NCBI GenBank assembly: GCA_003517285.1 | Contig: DPAW01000278.1 | Span: forward strand, 1 to 6,220 | Length of the DNA: 6,220 nucleotides | DNA from: Verrucomicrobiales bacterium | GTDB lineage: Bacteria > Verrucomicrobiota > Verrucomicrobiia > Limisphaerales > UBA1100 | Direction: 5' to 3' | Shown: one piece after another, positions 1 to 5,679 of the stretch | How the letters are laid out: the number at the start of each line of letters is the position of its first letter | Numbering within the stretch: the first letter of the stretch is position 1 | Translations under genes and position numbers: made by a program | Notes under the pieces: generated by a model | What the model was told of the DNA's origin: nothing | The model's input: the letters and a program-made list of their open reading frames with translations, nothing else | Database searches by the model: none

Positions 1-159
1 AATTTTTTGCGAATAGCCAAAAGTGGCGCAGGGCTCGGTCCAATCATAAAAACGCAGAACAGGTTGGCCAAGGGTTGAGGCGTTTTCCAATAGCGCCTCA
101 TCAAGGGCCATATTGTAGGCAGGGTCACTGGGGCCACTTATGAGTAACAGCCAATCCAT
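1..159 (-). CDS. Lipoate/octanoate-protein ligase family (LplA/LipM-like), N-terminal fragment
   Basis: This gene runs off the left edge; only its first 53 codons are present. The reading starts MDWLLLISGPSDPAY and continues with NMALDEALL at residues 16-24 and PVLRFYDW at 33-40, then ATFGYSQ. This layout (NMALDEALL, then LRFY-W, then a GY-Q segment) is typical of the biotin/lipoate A/B ligase fold and looks closer to the octanoyltransferase LipM than to E. coli LplA. Members attach octanoate or lipoate to a lysine of the E2 and GcvH lipoyl domains in the cytoplasm. The lysine that carries out catalysis in this fold lies beyond the window, so transferase and ATP-dependent ligase cannot be told apart. 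The ATG shares its first A with the nth stop codon (TGATG), which points to translational coupling. The family call is firm; the exact activity is open. Confidence 0.82.
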   Translation of the reverse strand, partial: MDWLLLISGPSDPAYNMALDEALLENASTLGQPVLRFYDWTEPCATFGYSQKI

Positions 160-806
160 CACGGTGATGTCGGACAAAGCTGTTGTATTTCGCAGGCAGG
201 ACAATCGGGTTTGCGTGCGTCGCATCTGCGGCGGCCATGCCAAATAATCCAGTGGCTGAAAAGTGTCCAATGTTCACGAGGGACTAGCTTTATCAAATCT
301 TTCTCAATCTTTTCAGGCGTCTTGGCAGAGGTGATGCGTAGGCGGTCGCACAAGCGCTTTACATGCGTGTCCACCACGACACCCTCGTTGATGTCGAATG
401 CGTTGCCAAGGATGACATTGGCGGTCTTTCGCCCTACGCCTGCGAGAGCTACAAGCTCGGGCATGGTTTGGGGGACCTTACCATTGTGGTTTTCGACGAG
501 TGCCCGGCAGGCATTTTGGATGCTCTTGGCTTTGTTACGAAAAAGCCCGATACGGCGGATGTCGTTTTGCAATTCTTCCAGCGGTACAGTGGTGTAGTCG
601 GCGGCTTGGCGATATTTTTTGAACAAATCCTGCGTGACGATGTTTACCTGTTTATCAGTGCATTGTGCGGAAAGGATCGTGGCGACCATTAGCTCCAGCG
701 GATTGTGATAGTTCAGTTCGCAGTGAGCATCGGGATAGGTTTGCTGTAGGTCGGATATAATTTGGCCGAGACGTTCCTTTTTTGCGGCCTGCGATTCGCG
801 GGGCAT
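159..806 (-). CDS. nth: Endonuclease III (DNA glycosylase/AP lyase)
   Basis: This is a base-excision-repair enzyme that removes oxidised pyrimidines from DNA and cuts the abasic site by beta-elimination. The 215-aa protein is of the usual length. It has the LSAQCTD segment at 45-51 and a helix-hairpin-helix LAGVGRKTANVIL at 121-133, with the Schiff-base lysine at K127. The catalytic aspartate is D146 in VDTHVKRL. Four cysteines, C195, C202, C205 and C211, follow the C-X6-C-X2-C-X5-C pattern that binds the [4Fe-4S] cluster. All catalytic and cluster residues are present, so the protein should be active. The ATG lies 2 bases after the kamA stop, with a GGAG about 11 bases upstream inside the kamA tail. 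The gene is therefore almost certainly co-transcribed with kamA, and its own stop overlaps the following ligase start. AlkA and MutY are excluded by size and by the presence of both K127 and D146. Confidence 0.97.
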   Translation of the reverse strand: MPRESQAAKKERLGQIISDLQQTYPDAHCELNYHNPLELMVATILSAQCTDKQVNIVTQDLFKKYRQAADYTTVPLEELQNDIRRIGLFRNKAKSIQNACRALVENHNGKVPQTMPELVALAGVGRKTANVILGNAFDINEGVVVDTHVKRLCDRLRITSAKTPEKIEKDLIKLVPREHWTLFSHWIIWHGRRRCDARKPDCPACEIQQLCPTSP

Positions 807-808
807 AG

Positions 809-2035
809 TTAGACCAGCTCCGGTTGCTCGATCGAGGCGGGACGCGGGTGCAGCGGGGTGCCGTCGGGGGCTTCGGGGTATTCGAAAACTTTGCCCTCGA
901 AATTCCGGATGACGACGCGGTCTGCATTGTGGCTCAGGACGTAGTTGGGCGCAATGGGCACCTTGCCACCACCGCCTGGGGCGTCGATAACATATTGAGG
1001 CACGGCGTAGCCCGTGGTATGGCCGCGCAATTGCTCCATGATCTCCAGCCCGCGCCGCACGCTGGTGCGCAAATGCGCACTACCGTTGATGAGATCGCAC
1101 TGATAAATATACAACGGTCTCACGCGACACATTAACAGCTTTTGAACGAGCGCTTTCATGACAATGGGGTCATCGTTCACTCCCTTGAGCAGTACCGACT
1201 GGTTGCCCATTGGAATGCCGGCATCGGCCAGGCGCGCGAGGCCATCACGCACTTCGGTGGTGAGTTCGCGCGGATGATTGGCGTGCACGCTAATGAAGAG
1301 TGGATGAAATTCCCTGAGCATAGAGCACAGCTCGGGGGTGATGCGTTGCGGAAGAAAAATCGGAATCCGGCTGCCGATGCGGACGAATTCCACATGCGGA
1401 ATGGAGCGCAACTCGGTGAGCAATTGGCGCAACTTGGAATCGCTGAGCAACAGGGCATCACCGCCGGAGAGTAACACATCGCGCACGGCCGGCGTGCGGC
1501 GGATGTAGTCGATCTGCTCCTTGAAGTTCGGCCGGAAATCGTAACCCAACGCATTGCTCACCAACCGTGAACGAGTACAGTAGCGGCAGTAGGCCGCGCA
1601 ACGGTCCGTCACCAGAAAAAGCACGCGGTCGGGATATCGGTGCACCAATCCGGGCACCGGCGAATGGCTGTCCTCCCCGCAGGGATCGCCCATTTCCCAC
1701 GGGGCGGTTTCGGTTTCCTGCACGCTCGGCAGCATTTGCCGGCGAATTGGGCAATCGGGATCGTTGGCGTCGATGAGATTGAAAAAATGCGGCGTGATGG
1801 CCATCGCCAACTTGGTGTCCGCCAGACGTGCCCCTTCAATCTCCTGAGGCGTCAAATCCGGAATCCGACTCTGAAGCCCCTCCAGCGAGCTCACCCGATT
1901 CTTTAGCTGCCACCGCCAGCGCTCCCAATCCGCTTCGTCTACGTCCGCCCACGTTCCAAGCCCTGAGGGATGAAATTCCTTCAGTTTCAGCAATTCATTC
2001 AGATGGAGATCCGAGTCGGAATAGGCGGACGACAT
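809..2035 (-). CDS. kamA: Lysine 2,3-aminomutase (radical SAM, PLP)
   Basis: This cytoplasmic enzyme interconverts L-lysine and L-beta-lysine using a [4Fe-4S] cluster, S-adenosylmethionine and PLP. From the ATG at 2035 the protein is 408 aa, close to the clostridial enzyme. Homology begins around WADVDEADWERWRWQLKNR (residues 29-47). The radical SAM motif CAAYCRYC gives cluster ligands C146, C150 and C153. The PLP lysine is K358 in PGGGGKVP. The Cys-to-Lys spacing (205) equals that I recall for the Clostridium subterminale enzyme. Its two aspartates holding the lysine side-chain amine (D293, D330) align with D314 and D351 here, and its carboxylate-binding R134 with R155. The second aspartate and the PGGGG loop separate this from EpmB, the shorter EF-P lysine mutase. 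A TTG at 2071 would add 12 residues and has an AAGG before it; the ATG has no clear Shine-Dalgarno, so the start is uncertain. It follows the secreted-protein gene by 42 bases. Confidence 0.93.
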   Translation of the reverse strand: MSSAYSDSDLHLNELLKLKEFHPSGLGTWADVDEADWERWRWQLKNRVSSLEGLQSRIPDLTPQEIEGARLADTKLAMAITPHFFNLIDANDPDCPIRRQMLPSVQETETAPWEMGDPCGEDSHSPVPGLVHRYPDRVLFLVTDRCAAYCRYCTRSRLVSNALGYDFRPNFKEQIDYIRRTPAVRDVLLSGGDALLLSDSKLRQLLTELRSIPHVEFVRIGSRIPIFLPQRITPELCSMLREFHPLFISVHANHPRELTTEVRDGLARLADAGIPMGNQSVLLKGVNDDPIVMKALVQKLLMCRVRPLYIYQCDLINGSAHLRTSVRRGLEIMEQLRGHTTGYAVPQYVIDAPGGGGKVPIAPNYVLSHNADRVVIRNFEGKVFEYPEAPDGTPLHPRPASIEQPELV

Positions 2036-2077
2036 CGTGGGTAAGGTAAGAAAGGCGTGGAGGACTGTCAACCGACC

Positions 2078-3415
2078 TTAGGGCGTGGCAAATTTGGAGT
2101 GAGTTTCCGGGGGGGGCGGACTCATATCGGCGAGGATGGTGTCAAGCAGGTTGAGTTTGGTGATCGCGCGCTCACGCAGGGTAGCTTGTGCGGTGGGTTT
2201 GGTGCGGATAGCGCGATGGATATTGGTGGAGCGTAGTCCAAGATAGGCCCCAAGTGTTTCACGGTAATCCTGAATAAGCCGGGCGGTTTCGGGGGTGGAG
2301 TTGACCTGCAGGAAGGCAAGTCGCTGGAGGACGGGCGTCAATTTCAAGGCCCGTTCTTTAGGGGCAGGGTCAGTGCGAAGGTAGGCTTGTAGCGGGACCC
2401 ATTGGGTCTTGGGTTTGGCTTGGGGTGAATCCGGTGGAAGCTCGGTTTCGATTTGAAGGCAATCACTCAGGTGAGCAAGGATGGCTTCTGGTTGCCAGCG
2501 GTGAAAGGCATCACGACTGCGAAACTGGATTTGTGCCATGGCCCACCATTGCTCGATTTTCAGCATGCTCTCATGCCCGAACGCGACGCCAAACGCGCGA
2601 GCGTTGTTCTTGTGCTTGGGAATCTCGCGCAGGAAAAACTGCATACGCTCTGAGCCTCTGGGTAGCCCCAGCAATTTGTGCACGAGCAAATGAGCGTGGG
2701 AACGGTACACCGGATCCTGGACGCCTTTGGAGAGATGGGCTGGTGGCAGGGTTAGATTCAGGTAGGAAATGGGTTTGTATTTCTGGATGAGCTCGCGGCT
2801 GGCGTGGAGAGGATCCAGAGGATGGATAAAATTCAATCCACCAACAGCTTGCGGGGCGAATGGTGTAAAGAGGATGGGGCCTTTCGATTGCAGAATCAGC
2901 TCGGTGGTTCCAGGGGTAATCCATGGGGGTAATACGGGATCTGTTGATGAATAGCGCCCGGCAAACTCAGTTAGCAGTAGATCGATGATGAGCTCGGTTA
3001 ATTCCCGGCCGGGCATGAGATGAGGTACGGAGGCTCGGTAATCCCACGAGCCAGTGGCATTGGGAATGCGGCCAAAGCGGGCCGTATCACCCAGCTTGCC
3101 CGGGATGATCTGCAAATGAATTTGGCTCTGCCAGCGAGAAGCGATTCCAAAGCGTTTCACCCATTGATCCCGGATGGATTCTGCAAACTGCGCCAAGCCC
3201 GAAGGGTGCAACCGAACCCGATCCGGAACGGCTTTGACTTTGTTTGCCGCAGGTGCAAACGGGGCATCGACCAGCGAACTCACCACGAACTGCCGTGAAC
3301 GGCTGGTAAGCGTTTGCCCGGGGCTCAAGCGTTGGGCATGCATCCATTCCGCAGTGCCCAGTAGAACCAATACCGTGAGGCATCGTAGGGCTCGGCTGGC
3401 GAAGGAGTGGGTCAT
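2078..3415 (-). CDS. Secreted protein, degenerate peptidase-MA-like layout
   Basis: I cannot name this 445-aa protein. Residues 1-27 look like a signal peptide (basic SRALR, hydrophobic CLTVLVLLG, likely cleavage after MHA), so it probably acts in the periplasm or outside. Three blocks recall the gluzincin peptidase-MA-like fold. RELTELIIDLLLTEFAGRY at 137-155 sits where HExxH is expected. PPWITPGTTELIL at 163-175 resembles the P-W--EG--- strip. RSHAHLLVHKLLGLPRGSER at 238-257, with AFGVAFGHESMLKIEQWW at 274-291, resembles the helical C-terminal part. HExxH would read RELTE here, so zinc catalysis looks lost. The C-terminal 80 residues are charged and helical, ending in a proline-rich tail. 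Its start overlaps the fmdB stop as ATGA, which implies translational coupling. The CDS call is strong because of the signal peptide, length and tight packing. The fold assignment is inference from pattern only. Confidence 0.85.
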   Translation of the reverse strand: MTHSFASRALRCLTVLVLLGTAEWMHAQRLSPGQTLTSRSRQFVVSSLVDAPFAPAANKVKAVPDRVRLHPSGLAQFAESIRDQWVKRFGIASRWQSQIHLQIIPGKLGDTARFGRIPNATGSWDYRASVPHLMPGRELTELIIDLLLTEFAGRYSSTDPVLPPWITPGTTELILQSKGPILFTPFAPQAVGGLNFIHPLDPLHASRELIQKYKPISYLNLTLPPAHLSKGVQDPVYRSHAHLLVHKLLGLPRGSERMQFFLREIPKHKNNARAFGVAFGHESMLKIEQWWAMAQIQFRSRDAFHRWQPEAILAHLSDCLQIETELPPDSPQAKPKTQWVPLQAYLRTDPAPKERALKLTPVLQRLAFLQVNSTPETARLIQDYRETLGAYLGLRSTNIHRAIRTKPTAQATLRERAITKLNLLDTILADMSPPPPETHSKFATP

Positions 3416-3726
3416 GATTTTTTGGGCTTACTTTTCGCGCTGCTTTTCTTTTTGGAATCAGACTTTTTACTGTCCGATTTTTTTTCGGAAGCTTTCTTGG
3501 CGGCCTCGCTGGCTTTCTTTTCGCCGCTCTTGTAGTTATCACTGCGGTAATCGGTTTCGTAAAAGCCGCCGCCCTTAAAGATAATGCCTCCGCCGGTGCC
3601 GAGGAGGCGTGTGACTTTGCCGCGGCAACCCTTCTTAGTGCAGTGGGTCAATTTCGGTGCTTTGATGGACTGAAAATGCTCAAAAACCATACCGCATTTG
3701 GCACATTCATATTCGTAAGTTGGCAT
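3412..3726 (-). CDS. FmdB-family zinc-ribbon protein with Lys/Ser tail
   Basis: The protein is 104 aa. The first 55 residues are a standard FmdB-type putative regulatory domain: MPTYEYECAKCG at the start, C8 and C11 as the first metal pair, C29 and C34 as the second, then GGGIIFKGGGFYETDYRS. This domain probably binds one zinc ion. The family was named after a putative regulator of formamidase, but its general role is unsettled. From about residue 67 to the end the sequence is almost only Lys, Ser, Ala, Glu and Asp, with short repeats of KKSDS. This tail is strongly basic and likely disordered; it may contact nucleic acid. The start is preceded by a purine-rich site and a good promoter, so this is the first gene of the minus-strand unit. 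Its stop overlaps the next start (ATGA). Confidence 0.93.
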   Translation of the reverse strand: MPTYEYECAKCGMVFEHFQSIKAPKLTHCTKKGCRGKVTRLLGTGGGIIFKGGGFYETDYRSDNYKSGEKKASEAAKKASEKKSDSKKSDSKKKSSAKSKPKKS

Positions 3727-3735
3727 CTATTGGAA

Positions 3736-3747
3736 CCCCTTCCTCCT
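3736..3747 (-). promoter_or_regulatory. Ribosome binding site of the fmdB-family gene
   Basis: Read on the minus strand this is AGGAGGAAGGGG, ending 9 bases before the ATG at 3726. It is the strongest Shine-Dalgarno-like site in the window and contrasts with the poor sites before the plus-strand genes. The perfect AGGAGG core is 15 bases from the ATG, so the AAGGGG part may be what pairs at normal spacing. Confidence 0.6.
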
Positions 3748-3753
3748 GCAGTT

Positions 3754-3782
3754 TTTCTAGGGCAAAAATAGGTGAGGGTCAA
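3754..3782 (-). promoter_or_regulatory. Sigma70-like promoter for the fmdB-kamA-nth unit
   Basis: On the minus strand a -35 box TTGACC (3782-3777, five of six consensus bases) is followed after 17 bases by a -10 box TAGAAA (3759-3754, four of six). The start of transcription would fall near 3747, about 20 bases before the ATG at 3726. It is the only candidate I found at the head of the minus-strand unit, and no terminator-like hairpin was seen between its genes. Activity is inference from consensus match. Confidence 0.45.
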
Positions 3783-3811
3783 GGTGTTGCTGGCTTGCAA
3801 TTCACAGGTTA

Positions 3812-3840
3812 TTCACATAGGTTTTCCGCGAACCCTAAAT
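3812..3840 (+). promoter_or_regulatory. Candidate promoter for the ebo-type cluster
   Basis: TTCACA (3812-3817, five of six bases of the -35 consensus) is followed after 17 bases by CTAAAT (3835-3840, only three of six bases). Transcription would begin near 3847, inside the 14-bp palindrome. An alternative pair is TTGCAA (3795-3800) with TAGGTT (3818-3823), also 17 bases apart. Neither is strong. The divergent layout makes some plus-strand promoter here very likely, but the exact boxes are uncertain. Confidence 0.3.
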
Positions 3841-3853
3841 CGCCCGCGGGCGA
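3840..3853. repeat. Perfect 14-bp palindrome (operator candidate)
   Basis: The sequence TCGCCCGCGGGCGA equals its own reverse complement. It lies in the divergent intergenic region, 10 bases before the ATG at 3864 and over the start of transcription expected from the TTCACA/CTAAAT pair. A dimeric repressor could bind here and control the ebo-type genes. The symmetry is seen directly; the operator role is inference. Confidence 0.4.
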
Positions 3854-3863
3854 ACTATGCGTT

Positions 3864-4139
3864 ATGGCTATGACACGTCAAAAAGTTTTGGATCAATATT
3901 TCATGGATGCGCGGCATAAGCTGATTGATATCGCCGCCTTTCTAGATCGCGTGGAACGCGCGGAAGGCGACGCGGACTTTCGGCTGGAGGCCTTTCACGA
4001 TGCGATGAAGAGGTTGGATGATAAGGGCAAGGACCGTGCACGGGATGTGCTAATGGCCTTTAGCGACCCGACCGAAGAACCTATCCCAGTTGCTCCCGGA
4101 AAGGGAGCATGTGGAGCTTGGCCCGGTGAGAGCGAGTAG
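3864..4139 (+). CDS. Small uncharacterised protein at the head of the ebo-type cluster
   Basis: I do not recognise this 91-aa protein by name. It has no signal peptide or membrane segment and should be cytoplasmic. Residues 4-65 look fully helical and highly charged, with QYFMDARHKLIDIAAFLDRV, then DADFRLEAFHDAMKRL and DRARDVLMAF as amphipathic stretches. The end, SDPTEEPIPVAPGKGACGAW, is Pro/Gly-rich and ends in a possible docking tail. The stop is 15 bases before eboB, which implies co-transcription and a linked role. It is too short, and I see no shared motif, to be EboA. The ATG at 3864 was chosen over ATG 3870 (two codons later); no clear Shine-Dalgarno precedes either. An upstream TTG at 3720 would extend the frame through the intergenic region and into the start of the opposite gene, which is unlikely. 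Coding is supported by helical pattern and position. Confidence 0.78.
   Translation: MAMTRQKVLDQYFMDARHKLIDIAAFLDRVERAEGDADFRLEAFHDAMKRLDDKGKDRARDVLMAFSDPTEEPIPVAPGKGACGAWPGESE
4091..4109 (+). other. Perfect 7-bp hairpin near the 3' end of the small ORF
   Basis: TGCTCCC (4091-4097), a five-base loop GGAAA and GGGAGCA (4103-4109) form a perfect stem. It lies inside the small ORF, over codons for VAPGKGA, 46 bases before the eboB ATG. No T-run follows, so it is not an intrinsic terminator. It could set mRNA stability or the ratio of the two proteins, or it may be chance. The pairing is seen directly; any role is inference. Confidence 0.3.
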
Positions 4140-4147
4140 GCTATAGC
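4118..4147 (+). promoter_or_regulatory. Weak internal promoter candidate directly before eboB
   Basis: TTGGCC (4118-4123) and TATAGC (4142-4147) are 18 bases apart and each match four of six consensus bases. The -10 box ends 7 bases before the eboB ATG, so any transcript from it would be leaderless. eboB has no good Shine-Dalgarno site (the nearest AGG is 14 bases away). The site overlaps coding sequence and may be chance. Confidence 0.2.
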
Positions 4148-4154
4148 TTTTGGT

Positions 4155-4955
4155 ATGCGCTTCATCGAACCCCACGCACATATGGTCAGTCGTACGACTG
4201 ACGACTACGCGGACATGGCTACGGCCGGTTGTGTGGCGTTGTGTGAGCCGGCTTTTTGGGCGGGCTTCGACCGTGGTAGTGCAGATGGTTTTCGTGATTA
4301 TTTTCGACAACTCACCGAGGTCGAGCCGCGACGCGCAGCCAATTATGGCATCAAGCATTTCACTTGGCTCTGTATCAACCCCAAGGAGTCGGAGGACATG
4401 GCTCTGGCGGCGGATGTGTTATCGGTGATTCCTGAATTCATGGAATGCCCCAACGTGCTCGGCATTGGTGAGATTGGCCTGAATAAAAACAGCCGTAACG
4501 AAATAAAGGTGCTCCAACAGCATGTGGATCTGGCGGCGGCACATGACCAATTAATTCTCGTTCATACGCCACATCTGGAAGACAAGCATAAGGGAACCCG
4601 CCTAATCCTTGACGTTCTCAAGTACGATAGCCGCATTAATCCCGAGCGCGTGATGATTGATCACGTGGAGGAGCACACCATTGGCATGGTGCTGGACGCT
4701 GGGCATTGGGGCGGAATGACGTTGTATCCGGAAAGTAAATGTTCGCCGGCACGTGCGATTGATATGGTCGAGCGATTCGGCAGCGAACGGCTCTGGTGGG
4801 ATGCCGCCTGCGACTGGGGTCCTAGCGTTCCGCTCGCCGTGCCGCGAACCGCTTGTGAAATGCGCCGGCGCGGCCATGACGAGTCGTTGATTGAGAAGAT
4901 CATCTTCGAGAACCCCAAGTCTTTTCTAAGCCAGAACGATCGTTTCCAGCTTTAG
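4155..4955 (+). CDS. eboB: TatD-family metal-dependent hydrolase, EboB-like
   Basis: This 266-aa protein has the complete TatD metal centre: H7 and H9 in EPHAHM, E106 in GIGEIGL, H137 in LVHTPH, H170 in MIDH and D220 in AACDWG. It differs from ordinary TatD nucleases by segments I recall from EboB proteins: [10 protein letters not shown] at 9-18, EPAFWAG at 31-37, NYGIKHF at 63-69, HTPH at 137-140, YPESK at 191-195 and SACDWG-like [20 protein letters not shown] at 214-233. EboB belongs to the ebo cluster, which in Nostoc punctiforme is needed to move the scytonemin precursor to the periplasm; the substrate of EboB itself is unknown. The protein should be cytoplasmic. It follows the 91-aa gene by 15 bases and is closed by a terminator 18 bases after its stop. 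The eboE start 760 bases downstream supports the subfamily call over a generic TatD. Confidence 0.88.
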   Translation: MRFIEPHAHMVSRTTDDYADMATAGCVALCEPAFWAGFDRGSADGFRDYFRQLTEVEPRRAANYGIKHFTWLCINPKESEDMALAADVLSVIPEFMECPNVLGIGEIGLNKNSRNEIKVLQQHVDLAAAHDQLILVHTPHLEDKHKGTRLILDVLKYDSRINPERVMIDHVEEHTIGMVLDAGHWGGMTLYPESKCSPARAIDMVERFGSERLWWDAACDWGPSVPLAVPRTACEMRRRGHDESLIEKIIFENPKSFLSQNDRFQL

Positions 4956-4973
4956 GAGACTGCCATTTTTTAC

Positions 4974-4997
4974 AAAATTCCGCCTCGGCGGATTTTT
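4974..4997 (+). terminator. Rho-independent terminator after eboB
   Basis: A GC-rich stem CCGC-CTCG-GCGG (4980-4991), extended by an A-tract upstream pairing with a T-tract downstream, is followed by ATTTTT and CT. It begins 18 bases after the eboB stop. It should end the transcript of the small protein and eboB, so the next gene probably has its own promoter. The A/T flanks on both sides mean it may also work in reverse, though no minus-strand gene ends here. Confidence 0.75.
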
Positions 4998-5010
4998 CTC
5001 TGCCTGTCCA

Positions 5011-5042
5011 TTGCGATTATACGCATGCGTGGTACGTTTAAT
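5011..5042 (+). promoter_or_regulatory. Candidate promoter region of the LRR gene with 10-bp palindrome
   Basis: The 116 bases between eboB and the LRR gene hold the terminator and then TTGCGA (5011-5016), the perfect palindrome ACGCATGCGT (5021-5030) and TTTAAT (5037-5042, five of six -10 bases). TTGCGA to TTTAAT is 20 bases, too wide for a standard pair; TACGTT (5033-5038) would give 16 bases but a poor -10. A promoter is expected after the terminator, but its boxes are not certain. The palindrome could be an operator. Confidence 0.3.
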
Positions 5043-5060
5043 TAGATCGTAACGGTCGTT

Positions 5061-5065
5061 GAGGA
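5061..5065 (+). promoter_or_regulatory. Ribosome binding site of the LRR gene
   Basis: GAGGA lies 6 bases before the ATG at 5072, a normal Shine-Dalgarno spacing. It fixes the start codon of the LRR protein and is the only good site on the plus strand of this window. Confidence 0.6.
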
Positions 5066-5071
5066 ACTCCC

Positions 5072-5668
5072 ATGAGGTACCAATTCGTTTTGATTACATT
5101 GGCTCTCTGCCTGCAAGTTGCACTACTCTGGACCTTGGGTGTGCGCATTGACAAGGATACCGGTTCGGTTGCCATTCAGCCTAAGAAAATCATCGCTCCC
5201 AAGACATCGCCGTTACCGGCAAATGTTGAATCCCAGCAAGCAGGGAAGGAGGCCGAGCTCGCGCCTGTTCTCGCTCAAATAAAACCGGAGCCTGCAGCTC
5301 AGCTGATTCAGCAGATGTTTTTCGGGGACAATCGGGATCATCAACTGATTGAGCAGGCGATTCGCGACAAGCTGGAGTATGATACCGGCAAACGTCCTAC
5401 GGCGCCTTTGACCGATCGGATGGTGGAAGGGTTGACGTATCTGGACTTAAAAGGCAAAGGGCTGACGGATATTCGACCGCTGGCAATGTTGGCGGCCTTG
5501 CAGCAGGTGGATCTTGAGAAAAACCGGGTCAACGATCTTTCGCCGTTGGAACAATTGCCAATGCTGAATGCGGTTTATATGCGCAATAATTCGGGTCTGA
5601 CACTGGCGGAGGTACGTCGGGCTGGTCGGGTGATGCGGCAGTGCATTATTGTGCACAATCTCAAGTGA
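5072..5668 (+). CDS. Membrane-anchored leucine-rich-repeat protein
   Basis: The 198-aa protein has one hydrophobic segment at residues 5-23 (FVLITLALCLQVALLWTLG). There is no lipobox and no clear cleavage site, so it is probably an uncleaved anchor with the rest in the periplasm. Residues 30-75 are a Pro/Lys/Ala-rich linker. Residues 77-118 form a helical cap of the type that precedes internalin-like repeats (LIEQAIRDKLEYDTGKRPTA, then LTDRMVEGLT). Two to three LRRs follow at 121-173: LTYLDLKGKGLTDIRPLAML, LQQVDLEKNRVNDLSPLEQL and LNAVYMRNNSG. LRRs of this kind bind proteins; no enzyme motif is seen. The gene sits between eboB and eboE but is separated from eboB by a terminator, so it may be an insertion in the cluster or an accessory subunit. 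Its partner is unknown. Confidence 0.85.
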   Translation: MRYQFVLITLALCLQVALLWTLGVRIDKDTGSVAIQPKKIIAPKTSPLPANVESQQAGKEAELAPVLAQIKPEPAAQLIQQMFFGDNRDHQLIEQAIRDKLEYDTGKRPTAPLTDRMVEGLTYLDLKGKGLTDIRPLAMLAALQQVDLEKNRVNDLSPLEQLPMLNAVYMRNNSGLTLAEVRRAGRVMRQCIIVHNLK

Positions 5669-5679
5669 GCGTTTCTTCA

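Noticed and set aside
211..692. Plus-strand open frames of 109-128 residues across nth
   Set aside because: nth on the minus strand has all catalytic and Fe-S residues; the plus-strand frames are shadows.
2036..2071. TTG start for kamA adding 12 residues
   Set aside because: An ATG at 2035 leaves ample sequence before the conserved core; kept only as an alternative because an AAGG precedes the TTG.
3801..3853. Replication origin
   Set aside because: Only one DnaA-box-like 9-mer, no AT-rich unwinding element, and no dnaA, dnaN or gidA nearby.
3720..3863. Upstream extension of the 91-aa protein to a TTG at 3720
   Set aside because: It would overlap the start of the opposite fmdB-family gene and cover the promoter region, and the added 48 residues have no regular pattern.
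5641..5656. GTGCA-TTATTG-TGCAC inverted repeat at the end of the LRR gene
   Set aside because: Five-base stem within coding sequence, no T-run after it; likely chance.
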